Positions 25,191 through 33,682 of a stretch of 48,359 nucleotides of DNA are shown one piece after another; position 1 is the stretch's first letter, and every line of letters begins with the position of its first letter. The notes under the pieces were generated by a model. That model had not been told where the DNA came from. It ran no database searches and saw only the letters and a program-made list of their open reading frames with translations. This DNA is from a bacterium (GTDB lineage: Archaea; Nanobdellota; Nanobdellia; SCGC-AAA011-G17; GW2011-AR17). The stretch spans positions 1-48,359 of the forward strand of contig JAUYPF010000038.1 of NCBI GenBank assembly GCA_030697685.1. The letters run 5' to 3'. The position numbers and the translations under genes were made by a program.

Positions 25191-25490
25191 TTATTCTTTT
25201 TGTGCTTTTACAATAGGCTTGTATGGATCATAGAAAACATAGACTTCTTGGCCGCCTTCACTTCTAAATTTAGATGGAAGTTTTGTTGCATCTATTCCTT
25301 GTTTTAGATATACATGAAGACATAGATCCTCTAGACTTTCATCTTCTTGAAAGACAAATCCTGAAGGAAAGAATCCTAGTTCATTTATTCTTGCCATTGT
25401 TTCTAATGCTGCACCAACAAAACCTTCTAGTCTTTTTTCAATAGAAAATTCTAATAAGAGTTCTTTTAATTCTGGTTTTTGGTATTTCAT
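25191..25490 (-). CDS. Hypothetical protein, 99 aa
   Basis: I do not recognise this soluble protein. It has a helical N-terminal half (ELKELLLEFSIEKRLEGFVGAALETMARINELG) followed by a beta-rich C-terminal half (HVYLKQGIDATKLPSKF, EVYVFYDPY). No catalytic motif is visible. It lies alone between the phosphatase and the VapC-like gene, on the same strand. Confidence 0.6.
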   Translation of the reverse strand: MKYQKPELKELLLEFSIEKRLEGFVGAALETMARINELGFFPSGFVFQEDESLEDLCLHVYLKQGIDATKLPSKFRSEGGQEVYVFYDPYKPIVKAQKE

Positions 25491-25582
25491 TATTGATGTT
25501 TTCTAAAGTTATGTTTTTCTTTTCTCTTTTTAAATATTCTTTATGGGCATGGTATAAATGCGCAGTACTTATGTGGGATATC

Positions 25583-25948
25583 CTATTTCTTTACAAATTC
25601 TACATTTTCTAAGTTTCTAAAGCCCTCATCACCAGTGAGAAATTTTACTCCACATCTTTTTGCAACAACATACCCTATCACATCTGGTAAGGAAAGTTCT
25701 TTGTATTTTCTTTTTAAATTACTTGCTTCTTTTAGGTCTTCTATTTTTACTTCTACAAGAAAATGTTTGTATTTCTCTATAAAATTATCTGCTACTTTTG
25801 AGTCTATCTCTTTTTTTAAACCATAACTTAATTCTGCAAGATTAAAAATGGTTGTCATTGCTTCGGCTTCTTTATATTTACTATATTTTGGATTCCCATA
25901 AATAATTTCGAAGAATGCATAAGTATCAAAGAAATAGGTTTCAGTCAT
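25583..25948 (-). CDS. vapC: PIN-domain toxin, VapC-like
   Basis: 121 residues. The PIN acidic quartet is visible: the first Asp in FFDTYAFFE, Glu in NLAELSYG, Asp in SLPDVIGYVVAKR and the last Asp in FLTGDEGF. VapC toxins are magnesium-dependent ribonucleases that cut tRNA or rRNA until bound by their antitoxin. The start codon lies inside the end of the antitoxin frame, the usual VapBC arrangement. The antitoxin frame carries an in-frame stop, so how this toxin is controlled here is unclear. Confidence 0.88.
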   Translation of the reverse strand: MTETYFFDTYAFFEIIYGNPKYSKYKEAEAMTTIFNLAELSYGLKKEIDSKVADNFIEKYKHFLVEVKIEDLKEASNLKRKYKELSLPDVIGYVVAKRCGVKFLTGDEGFRNLENVEFVKK

Positions 25949-26162
25949 TCCAAGCTTCCTTGTCTACTTCTCTGAGAATAGTCTCTATTGGTCTTTTAAA
26001 TTTTATTTTTCAAAAAGTTTCTTTGAGTGCATTTGTTCTTTTTAAAATGATGAGTTCGATCTTTTCTCCTTCTTTTAGAGAGTCTTTACTGACAATTTCT
26101 TTAGGGATTACTACACCTAAGGATTGCCCCCATTTTCTCATTTGTACTTGAACGGTTACCAT
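25941..26162 (-). pseudogene. vapB: AbrB/VapB-like antitoxin with an in-frame TGA
   Basis: Not in the ORF track. From the ATG at 26162 the frame reads MVTVQVQMRKWGQSLGVVIP and EIVSKDSLKEGEKIEL, a clear SpoVT/AbrB swapped-hairpin domain. TGA interrupts it at codon 51 (26010-26012), after ALKETF. The same frame continues KIKFKRPIETILREVDKEAW to a stop overlapping the VapC start, as in intact antitoxins. The break separates the DNA-binding part from the toxin-binding tail. A CTTATATAG box precedes the gene. It may still make a 50-residue repressor. Confidence 0.75.
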
Positions 26163-26246
26163 AAGTTATATTAGTATAATTATCTATATAAGGGTTTGCT
26201 TTTTCAAATAGTAGACCTTAAAAAGTTCAGTTCTGTCCTTTTTTCT

Positions 26247-27488
26247 ATGAAAAAAGATTGCCATAGTTGTCATGGAAAATGGTATGCTCAGCAATTGAAC
26301 TGTGGGCATAGTTTTTGTCCTATTTACACCAAACTTCCTCAATTGAAAACAGTACGTTTAGATAAAGAAAATTTTCAAGGAACTGCTCCGAGTGTTTTTG
26401 TTGGTAGATATGGATATCCTAATTTGAATGTTGGTATACTTGCTCCACCAGAAAAGATTGAAAAGGATGGTGAATTGTATGACTCTCCAAAAGAATGGAG
26501 TAAAAGAGGATTTCAAATACAGGATGTTTTGGATTTTCGTTCTGTGTTGATTAATTCGCGAACACAAGTATCTGTGAAGCAGCCACACAAATATGTAGAA
26601 ATTACTCAGGAAGTTGCGATGGCTTCGAAGCCTGTGGATGTTGAATTCTTTTTACAGAAAAAACCAGTGTATCAAATAAAAACTTCTAATGTAGAGACTG
26701 TGATTGGAGCGCATGCAGAGTTGAAGAAGGCTGTATTGGTTAGTAATCCAAAAATTAATCAACATGTTGAGAAAGCTTTTTCTGATACTGATTTGAAAGC
26801 TACGGAGGCTTTGAATATTTTGTATAAGAAAGGAATTGATGAAACTGCGTTGACACGCATTCTTTCTGTAGGAAGTTTAGGAGTGAAAATGCAGAGGAAG
26901 CTTGTGCCGACACGATGGGCTATAACAAGCGTTGATGATATTCTGGGAAAATATTTGGTAGAAGAAATAAAAGACTACAAAGAAACAGATTATCAGATGT
27001 TTTTTGGTGGGTATTTAGGAAATTATTATTTGATACTTTTCTTTCCATGGGTGTGGAGTTATGAACTATTTGAAATGTATATGCCTTCTACACTTTTGAA
27101 TCCTGAAAAAGAATTAAAATTTAGTACTGATCATGAGTTTTATGATGGAAGAAAGAATTATGCTGAACATTGTGTGGGGGGCTATTATGCTTGTCGTATG
27201 GGGATATTAGAAAAATTACAAAGTATGAAGAGACAGGGAACTGTGTTGGTATTACGATTTATTACAGATGAGTATACTACTCCGTTAGGTGTTTTTGTTT
27301 GTAGAGAAGCAACGAGAAAAGCTTTAGAAAATGGGAGAGAGTTTGCTTCTGAAGAAGAGATGATGAGATATGTGAAAGATTTTGTTCTTACTCGCTTCCA
27401 TTTTGATGTTGATAGTATTTTTAAGAAAAGTAAAGTTTTAGAACATATACATTCTCAAAAGACTTTGTTTGATTATGGTTCTAAGTAA
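26247..27488 (+). CDS. nreA: NreA-like DNA repair protein with PCNA-binding C-terminus
   Basis: 413 residues from the ATG at 26247; the track start lies upstream of the CTTAAAAAG box. The N-terminus has a zinc-binding pattern, CHSCHGKWYAQQLNCGHSFC. Core segments APSVFVGRYGYPNLNVGILAPP and the C-terminal QKTLFDYG, a PCNA-interacting (PIP) motif, match archaeal Nre proteins. Those proteins are implicated in DNA damage repair through PCNA. The sequence gives the family but not the enzymatic step. It is divergent from the VapBC-like pair. Confidence 0.9.
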   Translation: MKKDCHSCHGKWYAQQLNCGHSFCPIYTKLPQLKTVRLDKENFQGTAPSVFVGRYGYPNLNVGILAPPEKIEKDGELYDSPKEWSKRGFQIQDVLDFRSVLINSRTQVSVKQPHKYVEITQEVAMASKPVDVEFFLQKKPVYQIKTSNVETVIGAHAELKKAVLVSNPKINQHVEKAFSDTDLKATEALNILYKKGIDETALTRILSVGSLGVKMQRKLVPTRWAITSVDDILGKYLVEEIKDYKETDYQMFFGGYLGNYYLILFFPWVWSYELFEMYMPSTLLNPEKELKFSTDHEFYDGRKNYAEHCVGGYYACRMGILEKLQSMKRQGTVLVLRFITDEYTTPLGVFVCREATRKALENGREFASEEEMMRYVKDFVLTRFHFDVDSIFKKSKVLEHIHSQKTLFDYGSK

Positions 27489-27540
27489 TCCCTAAAAATG
27501 AAATTCTCTTTTTCAAAAATATCGTAGAAATATTAAAGGT

Positions 27541-27630
27541 TTAGAGGGGGCAGCTTGTGGCTGCCACCAATAAACACAGGGAGGGATTGCCTTAATGAAC
27601 TACTCTTAGGGAGTAATTAGTTATTTATAA
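27541..27630 (+). ncRNA. Candidate small structured RNA or leader
   Basis: The gap between NreA and the HTH gene has GC-richer sequence than its surroundings. One hairpin is GGCAGC-TTGTG-GCTGCC and another TACTC-TTAGG-GAGTA. A TATA-like AATATTAAAGG lies about 20 bases before the first. No ORF of note is present. I cannot assign an RNA family. It could also be the end of a lost mobile element beside the duplicated HTH genes. Confidence 0.35.
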
Positions 27631-27695
27631 AGGTTTTGTTTTGTAGTTACTTTGAAGTGGAAATATTTATAAATAAATCCTTTTATTGGATGAAT

Positions 27696-28940
27696 ATGCC
27701 TGGGTTCAAGCGAAGTTTAGATTATAGAAAATATGTTTATGATCTGTATCTTCATTTAAAAGATGATCCTTCTCTTTTAGAGTCTTCTCCACCCCCTTTG
27801 CAAAGAGAACTTTACTTGCTTCAGGATATTACTAAAAATGATCTCTCTTTAAGTGACTTAGAAAAAAAATATTTATTGAAAAGAGAAGTTATTTCTAGCT
27901 GGGCTAGATATCTTCAATCGAAAGGTATTTCTTTTGAGATGCCTTTTGTAAGAAAACATTATCTTTCTGCTGATCTTGAACAAGAAGCACTTGCATATCT
28001 TCAAGATCCAACAATCAGTGTTAAAGAAATTGCAGACACTCTTTCTTGTTCTTATACAACTCTCCATAGGCTTTATCATGCCCATGCAGATATGCTGCCT
28101 GAAAGAAAATCAAGAAGCTTTTCTTCTTCTCCTCCTGAAATTAAGGGAAAAAAAAACAATTTACGTGATGAGGCTATCCTTGAGGATGCAGAAACTTCTC
28201 GTTTTACTCTTAATGAAATGGGACAGAAAGATGGAAGAAATCTTAGTAAGCAAAGAGTAAGCCAGATTCTTCAAAGATATTACTTTGAGGATTATAGAAA
28301 AAGAAGAAGTACGTATAAAAGAGCTTTGAATATGGAATATAAGAATCTTCTTGATGTTCTTCAACAACATTATTTTGATAGGCTCATTGAAGAGAATGGT
28401 TTGAATCATGCTCTTGCATGGAGGTGCAAAGAAGTGTATGGTTGGGGTAAAAAATATTCTTTGGAGACTTTGGAAAAGCTTATTGCTGCGCGACGAGCTG
28501 GAGAGGGATATTATCGCTGTGTCAAACTTGGTGGTATAGCAGAAACTCAGAAGGAGAGTATGAAAAATGTCTCTCCCGTAGCTAGGATTTTGGATAGAGC
28601 CCTTTGTGATATTGTTTTAGATATTCATCAAAGAAATTTTGCTGAGGGAAGAAGTCTTAGTTCTGAAGAGGAAGAAAGGCTTAAAAAAATGTGGAATACA
28701 GGGGTATCTCCTACTGAGATTCAAGAAACTCTAGGATTAGTAAGCCCTGCTTCATATTATGCTCGAAAGTTTGGCTTGGGAAAAAGGCATTCTTCTATTA
28801 ATTATTCTCTTTTAGATACATTAATCTCTGAGGGGAAAAAATCTAAGGAAATGGCTGAGTTTGGTTTTTCTGGGCGTACTATTCAACGAAGAAAAAGAAA
28901 ACTCCGTTTGACAAAGGAGAAAAATGGATCCTGCACATAA
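27696..28940 (+). CDS. Multi-helix-turn-helix protein, copy A (414 aa)
   Basis: The ATG at 27696 lies about 25 bases after ATTTATAAAT; the ATG two codons earlier (27690) is also possible. The protein is a chain of HTH-like modules: LSDLEKKYLLKREVISSWARYL, ISVKEIADTLSCSYTTLHRLY, SKQRVSQILQRYYF, VSPTEIQETLGLVSPASYYAR and SKEMAEFGFSGRTIQRRKRK. There is no catalytic domain. From its middle onward it matches copy B over a 446-base direct repeat. It is probably a nucleic-acid-binding protein; its function is unknown. It overlaps the start of copy B by 17 bases. Confidence 0.7.
   Translation: MPGFKRSLDYRKYVYDLYLHLKDDPSLLESSPPPLQRELYLLQDITKNDLSLSDLEKKYLLKREVISSWARYLQSKGISFEMPFVRKHYLSADLEQEALAYLQDPTISVKEIADTLSCSYTTLHRLYHAHADMLPERKSRSFSSSPPEIKGKKNNLRDEAILEDAETSRFTLNEMGQKDGRNLSKQRVSQILQRYYFEDYRKRRSTYKRALNMEYKNLLDVLQQHYFDRLIEENGLNHALAWRCKEVYGWGKKYSLETLEKLIAARRAGEGYYRCVKLGGIAETQKESMKNVSPVARILDRALCDIVLDIHQRNFAEGRSLSSEEEERLKKMWNTGVSPTEIQETLGLVSPASYYARKFGLGKRHSSINYSLLDTLISEGKKSKEMAEFGFSGRTIQRRKRKLRLTKEKNGSCT
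28341..28786 (+). repeat. 446-bp direct repeat, left copy
   Basis: This stretch matches 29128-29573 at a constant offset of 787 bases with no insertions or deletions. Most of the differences are single substitutions, many silent, with one more diverged stretch in the middle. The repeat lies inside the two HTH genes and indicates recent tandem duplication. Confidence 0.9.
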
Positions 28941-29733
28941 ATATACTCATAGGAATAGAAAAATTCTTGAAGATGCTCTTCAGGGTGCCACTTTTTTACA
29001 TATTGCCAATACAAATAATCTTACCCCTGAAAGAATACGCCAAATTGTAGGAAAATATAGTGGTTTTACTGGAAGAGATTTACAAACTGCGAGAAAAGAG
29101 TATGATAAAGCTCTTCATCAGAATTATAAGAATCTTCTTGATGTTCTTCAACAACATTATTTTGATAAGCTCATTGAAGAGAATGGTTTAGATCATGCTC
29201 TTGCGTGGAGGTGCAAAGAAGTGTATGGTTGGGGTAAAAAATATTCTTTGGAGACTTTGGAAAAGCTTATTGCTGCGCGACGAGCTGGAGAAGGATATTA
29301 TCGTTGTGTTAAACTTGCTGGCATAGCAGAGACTCTGAAAGAGACAAGGATTAGAACTCCTCACGCAGCTGGGATTTTGAAAATGGCACTTTGCGATGTT
29401 GTTTTAGATATTCATCATAAAAATTTTGCTGAGGGAAAAAGCCTTAGTTATGAAGAAGAAGAAAGGCTTAAAAAAATGTGGAATGCAGGGGTATCTCCTA
29501 CTGAGATTCAAGAAACTCTAGGATTAGTAAGCCCTGCTTCATATTATGCTCGAAAGTTTGGCTTGGGAAAAAGAAAAGCTACAACTGCTTCGGAAATTCT
29601 TGTTGACCATTCTTATTTGGATAGACTTATTTCTGAAGGAAACACCTATTCAGAAATGAAGAGTTTAGGTTTTTCTGAGTATACTATTCGAAGAAGAAAA
29701 AAGGCACTTGGTGTTACAAGGTTGACTTCTTAA
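28924..29733 (+). CDS. Multi-helix-turn-helix protein, copy B (269 aa)
   Basis: The first 60 residues are unlike copy A and contain an HTH-like ATFLHIANTNNLTPERIRQIVG. The rest matches copy A closely (NLLDVLQQHYFDKLIEENGL, CKEVYGWGKKYSLETLEKLI, VSPTEIQETLGLVSPASYYAR). It ends with its own diverged C-terminal module, YLDRLISEGNTYSEMKSLGF. Immediately after the TAA the same frame continues into another copy of that module, so the present stop may be a truncation. Function is unknown. Confidence 0.68.
   Translation: MDPAHKYTHRNRKILEDALQGATFLHIANTNNLTPERIRQIVGKYSGFTGRDLQTARKEYDKALHQNYKNLLDVLQQHYFDKLIEENGLDHALAWRCKEVYGWGKKYSLETLEKLIAARRAGEGYYRCVKLAGIAETLKETRIRTPHAAGILKMALCDVVLDIHHKNFAEGKSLSYEEEERLKKMWNAGVSPTEIQETLGLVSPASYYARKFGLGKRKATTASEILVDHSYLDRLISEGNTYSEMKSLGFSEYTIRRRKKALGVTRLTS
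29128..29573 (+). repeat. 446-bp direct repeat, right copy
   Basis: Right-hand copy of the repeat at 28341-28786, with the same length and no gaps. The strongest identity is in the stretch encoding WGKKYSLETLEKLIAARRAG, which is unchanged at the protein level. Confidence 0.9.
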
Positions 29734-29853
29734 GGTACTATTAATTATTCTCTTTTAGATAAACTTATCTTTGAAGGAAAAACAAGAAAAGAAATAATCT
29801 ATGTAAGTTTTTCTTCTAGGACTATCACACGAAGAAAAAGAAAACTACACTAA
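29734..29853 (+). pseudogene. In-frame HTH module remnant after the stop of copy B
   Basis: Directly after the TAA of copy B, in the same frame, 39 codons read INYSLLDKLIFEGKTRKEII and SSRTITRRKRKLH before a second TAA. This matches the C-terminal module of copy A (INYSLLDTLISEGKKSKEMA, GRTIQRRKRKLR); the DNA aligns with 28795-28903 without gaps. There is no start codon. Its end overlaps the convergent aCPSF1 gene by nine bases. Confidence 0.75.
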
Positions 29854-31746
29854 TCTTATTGTATCTAAATTTCTTGGGACAGAAGTTTCCACGTGCATGA
29901 CTTTATGCACTGTTGAAGCAAGGTCTAAACATTTGGATGCCTCTCCATGCTGTGTAATCACTCGTTTTGGCTTTGGATCTAAATTTCTTAAGAAAGCCAT
30001 GAGCTGCGGACGAGAAGAGTGACCTGAGAATCCTTTGATGACTGCAATTTCAGCACGTACTTTCACTACTTCACTTCTACTTTCTCCAGAGGCAAAAGAA
30101 ATTTCTTTTTCTCCATTTTGTACACGACGACCTAGAGATCCTTCTGCTTGGTAGGAAGTTAAGATAACAATATTTTTTGGATTTTCTGAGAGAACTTTGA
30201 AGTATTCTACAGAGGCTCCACCAGTGAGCATACCAGAAGTTGCAATAATAATGCTTGAGCCTTCAGAGTGCATAACTTCTTGCATTTCTTTTTGTGAGCC
30301 TACACGTTTGAAAATATCAGAGAGGAATGGATTTTTTTCTTCAAAGAAGATTTGTTTTCTCACTATTGGATTGAAAAATTCTGGATATGTTGTATGAATT
30401 GCAGTGACGTCCCATACAAGGCCTTGTACATGAATAGGAATCTTTGGGAGTGTTCCTTCACGAACAGCGCGCTCGACCATAAGCATAATTTCTTGAGAAC
30501 GACCAACACCTAATACTGGAAGTAAAATCTTTCCACCTCTTTCAATAGTTTTTTTAATTAGATCCATAAAGAGATCTTCAGATTCTTTTCTCGGAGGGAG
30601 AATATCATCTTTACTGCCATAGGTACTTTCAATGATGACTGTTTCTAGTCGTGGGAATTTTGTTATTGCCTTTGCTAATAAATTTGAAGTATCATATAAC
30701 ATGTCTCCTGTATAAAGTAAATTGTGTAAACCATTTCCAATATGCAAATGTGTCATTGCTGAACCCAGGATGTGGCCTGCATTGTAAAAAGTCATACGAA
30801 TATCTGGAGTAATATCAGTTACCTCCTCATAATTGATGCAGATGGTTTGCTTGACCATTTGTTTGACATCTGCAACATCAAAAGGAGGTTTTCGTGCATC
30901 TTTGAATCCAATAGAAATAAAATCTAAAGCTAAAAGAGACATAATATCTCGTGTTGGTTCTGTACAATAAATAGGACCGCTGTAGCCATATTTTACTAAT
31001 AAAGGAACCATGGCAGAATGATCAAGATGGGCATGCGATATGATAACAGCGTCGATTTCATTTATTCTAAATTCAGGACTATCAAAATGTGGATAGGCAA
31101 ATTCTTCTGGTGCTGCAGGATTTATTCCACAGTCAAGAACAATGCGAGATTCTGGCGTTTGAAGAAGGAAACAAGATCTACCAACTTGGCGTCCAGCACC
31201 TAAAACAGTAACACGAACCCATTCATTTTTTCTTCCACGAATCCAACCATTGTAGATTCTTTTTCCTACTTCATTCAAGAATTTTTTTCTTGAGTCGTTA
31301 TTTTCATAGAGTACTGCGCGAATATTTTCTGTGATCTTTGAACGAATAGAAGGCATTCTTCGAATAATTGGAACCCAGAGAGTTTTTTCTTTGATGATTT
31401 TAAGTAATTCTCCTGATATGCCTATAGCCACACCAGGTTTTTCTGTTTCAATAATAACTGTACTTCGTGGTGCATCAAAAATAATATTATCTACATTTGC
31501 TTCAGCTGGAATAGTTTCACGAATAATTTTTTCTGCCTGTTCTATATCTAAACTAATAGATGGATCTGGTCTAAGTTCTATTCTTTTTTTAAAATCTGAA
31601 ACAAGTTTTTTAATTTCTCCTCGATTATCTAAGAAGAATTCTTTGCTTTTTGTATACACAATAATATTTGCAGCTTCAAAGCTAGTATGACTAATTTCTG
31701 CATTTTTAGGTAATTTTGCTACTATTTCATTCAGTATATCTGCCAT
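29845..31746 (-). CDS. aCPSF1/FttA beta-CASP ribonuclease with KH domains
   Basis: 633 residues. The N-terminal 150 residues hold two KH-like RNA-binding domains. The metallo-beta-lactamase core shows RSCFLLQTPESRIVLDCGINP, HAHLDHSAMVPLL and YTGDMLYDTSNLL. The beta-CASP part has VIIESTYGSKD, ILLPVLGVGRSQEIML and IATSGMLTGG. The C-terminus has GFSGHSSR and ITQHGE. This is the nearly universal archaeal factor that cleaves 3' ends of transcripts and ends transcription. It starts 25 bases after the proteasome beta gene and may be co-transcribed with it. Confidence 0.97.
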   Translation of the reverse strand: MADILNEIVAKLPKNAEISHTSFEAANIIVYTKSKEFFLDNRGEIKKLVSDFKKRIELRPDPSISLDIEQAEKIIRETIPAEANVDNIIFDAPRSTVIIETEKPGVAIGISGELLKIIKEKTLWVPIIRRMPSIRSKITENIRAVLYENNDSRKKFLNEVGKRIYNGWIRGRKNEWVRVTVLGAGRQVGRSCFLLQTPESRIVLDCGINPAAPEEFAYPHFDSPEFRINEIDAVIISHAHLDHSAMVPLLVKYGYSGPIYCTEPTRDIMSLLALDFISIGFKDARKPPFDVADVKQMVKQTICINYEEVTDITPDIRMTFYNAGHILGSAMTHLHIGNGLHNLLYTGDMLYDTSNLLAKAITKFPRLETVIIESTYGSKDDILPPRKESEDLFMDLIKKTIERGGKILLPVLGVGRSQEIMLMVERAVREGTLPKIPIHVQGLVWDVTAIHTTYPEFFNPIVRKQIFFEEKNPFLSDIFKRVGSQKEMQEVMHSEGSSIIIATSGMLTGGASVEYFKVLSENPKNIVILTSYQAEGSLGRRVQNGEKEISFASGESRSEVVKVRAEIAVIKGFSGHSSRPQLMAFLRNLDPKPKRVITQHGEASKCLDLASTVHKVMHVETSVPRNLDTIRLV

Positions 31747-31771
31747 TTTTACTTTAATATTAAGAAAAAAT

Positions 31772-32407
31772 CTATTTGATAATAGACTTTACTTCTTTTT
31801 GTACTATGTACTCTACTCCGTTTGAATTAATGACAAGGACATCAATTCCATTTCCTGTTGCTGAGTCTCTGCTCATTGCAGCACTTAATGCTCGAACTGC
31901 AATATCTTTTCCTTCTTCTACGGAAAGGTCTTTTTTGTATAGTGTTTCTAAGACTCCAATTGCTACAGAAGATCCAGATCCATCAGATGCGTAGTCATCT
32001 ACTTCCATGATGCTTCCATCAAATGAAATTTCATAGAGCTGGTAGCCTGTTTTATCATAGCCACCAAAAAGGAAACCTACGATTCCTGGGATCATACTTG
32101 GTCTTCGAATGTTGGAATATGCGAGATTTGCGAGAAGGTTTGCTGCTTCTTTAACTGAAGGTTCTTTGCCTTTTCGTATTTTTAAGAGCATTATTTGACT
32201 TCGGATAATTTTAGTAAAGAGTTGAATGTCTGAAACAAGGCCTGCTGTAGTAATCGCCATGTGATCGCTTATAGGAAGAACTTTTGTTGTTTTTTTGTGC
32301 GCGATTAAATAACCTGCAGTTGCTCGTCTATCTGCTGCCATAACAACGCCATCTTTGCAGATCATTCCTAAGGTTGTTGTTCCATGTTTTGGGTTTGCTT
32401 CCATCAT
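31772..32407 (-). CDS. psmB: Proteasome beta subunit
   Basis: 211 residues. A very short propeptide (MMEANPKHG) precedes the catalytic threonine of TTTLGMICKDGVVMAADRRAT. The family landmarks are present: Asp/Arg in AADRRAT, Lys in HKKTTKV, and SGSGSSVAIGVLE and MSRDSATGNGIDV toward the end. Autocleavage before the first Thr would expose the nucleophile inside the 20S chamber. A GCTTATAAAT box and GAGGTG site precede the gene. The alpha subunit is not in this window. Confidence 0.97.
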   Translation of the reverse strand: MMEANPKHGTTTLGMICKDGVVMAADRRATAGYLIAHKKTTKVLPISDHMAITTAGLVSDIQLFTKIIRSQIMLLKIRKGKEPSVKEAANLLANLAYSNIRRPSMIPGIVGFLFGGYDKTGYQLYEISFDGSIMEVDDYASDGSGSSVAIGVLETLYKKDLSVEEGKDIAVRALSAAMSRDSATGNGIDVLVINSNGVEYIVQKEVKSIIK

Positions 32408-32476
32408 TTTTGATTAACACCTCGTAAGAAGAATTTCTTTTTCTAATGATAGGGAGTTTTGTTGGATTTATAAGCT

Positions 32477-33682
32477 TTATGGTTGTGATTTTATACTTTT
32501 TATCTTAGACTTTATAAAATCTGACTCTATAAGGTTAGAAATAAGTTCTTCTGGGGACTTATATTTCCTTGGAAGGAGCACATATACCTTACCTTTTTCT
32601 TTTTTTAGTGTATATCTTTTCCATTTTTCTTGAAAATGCTTCAGTCTTTCTTTTTCTTTTAAAGGTGGGCCATCATGTCTGACAAGATTAGAGAGCTTTT
32701 TTTCTTTGAAGATAAAATACACTATTGCATTTTCGCCTTCTTTCCAATGCCAATTTGCTTCTTTTATGTCAAAGTCGTTTTGTTTTAATTGTTCTTGTAT
32801 ATATTCAAAGCATTTCAAAAGTTTTGCACCAACAACATCTCTTTTTCCATCTAGTGGTATGAGTTCAAGGATAATTTTTTCTCCTTTTTTCTTTTTTATT
32901 TCTTCTAGAGAAAATTCTTTTTTGACAAACATTTCTTTTTTGGGATGTTTGAGATATTCTTTTGCTTTCTTTTTGAAAAGATCATATTTTTCTTGAGAGA
33001 CTACTGCTGTGACGTTTCGTGTTGCTTGTACTGGGTCCACTAATATTAAAGGAGAGAGCATTTTTGCTTCATTGAGTTGTACTTTCTTCTTATGATGCTT
33101 TTCTGTATCAATAACTGTGCTTCGTTTCCATTGTGCAACATTTTTTAACAACTTTTTAAACCCTTTATAGTGAATTGTAAGCACTTCTATAGAATAGCCA
33201 GAGAATCCTTTAATGAAAGATTCGGCGCCATAGAATCCATTTGCTTTTGCAAAGGCTTTTGCGAGCATAATATCATCTTTGTATTTTTTGTGTTTATTCA
33301 CCCATTTGGCATGAAATGGAGAGACATCTGTAATGTTTTTTGCTTGTTCTACTTTTTTAATTTTGAGAATGGGGATGAGTTCAATGGTATATGTTCCTTT
33401 CTTCAATTGTAAATAATCTCTGCTCCCATGAAGCACTGTTGCATTTTTGACATTGTCTTTCAATACTTCTGCAATGTCCATGCCTTCATACTTTTTCTTA
33501 TCAAATTGTATATAAATATCAATATCATGATTGTCTTTTAACCATGTGCCTTTTGCTGAAGAACCACCTAGTATTACTTTTGTATAAGGAATTTTAATTG
33601 ATTTTGCAATCTCATGAAATGTTTTTTTTACTTCTTGTTGTTCTTTCTTTGAAGGTTTTAGTTCTTTGAGTATTTCTTTCAT
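32477..33682 (-). CDS. cca: Class I (archaeal) CCA-adding enzyme
   Basis: 401 residues. The nucleotidyltransferase motif is VILGGSSAKGTWLKDNHDID with the catalytic carboxylates in DIDIYIQF. Archaeal CCA-enzyme regions follow (VSPFHAKWVN, IKGFSGYSIEVL, DPVQATRNVTAVVS). It adds or repairs CCA at tRNA 3' ends. The tRNA-Gly(CCC) gene here lacks an encoded CCA, while tRNA-Gly(GCC) appears to encode it. The start overlaps the upstream HTH-nucleotidyltransferase gene by one base. Confidence 0.95.
   Translation of the reverse strand: MKEILKELKPSKKEQQEVKKTFHEIAKSIKIPYTKVILGGSSAKGTWLKDNHDIDIYIQFDKKKYEGMDIAEVLKDNVKNATVLHGSRDYLQLKKGTYTIELIPILKIKKVEQAKNITDVSPFHAKWVNKHKKYKDDIMLAKAFAKANGFYGAESFIKGFSGYSIEVLTIHYKGFKKLLKNVAQWKRSTVIDTEKHHKKKVQLNEAKMLSPLILVDPVQATRNVTAVVSQEKYDLFKKKAKEYLKHPKKEMFVKKEFSLEEIKKKKGEKIILELIPLDGKRDVVGAKLLKCFEYIQEQLKQNDFDIKEANWHWKEGENAIVYFIFKEKKLSNLVRHDGPPLKEKERLKHFQEKWKRYTLKKEKGKVYVLLPRKYKSPEELISNLIESDFIKSKIKSIKSQP

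Noticed and set aside
26010-26012. TGA in the antitoxin frame as evidence of a changed genetic code
   Set aside because: TGA serves as a normal stop in other genes here, for example the CYTH and GspE-like genes, so simple nonsense mutation is the better explanation.
28341-29573. Direct repeats as a mobile element or CRISPR
   Set aside because: There are only two long copies inside coding genes, with no transposase, terminal repeats or spacer pattern. I see no CRISPR array or insertion sequence anywhere in the window.
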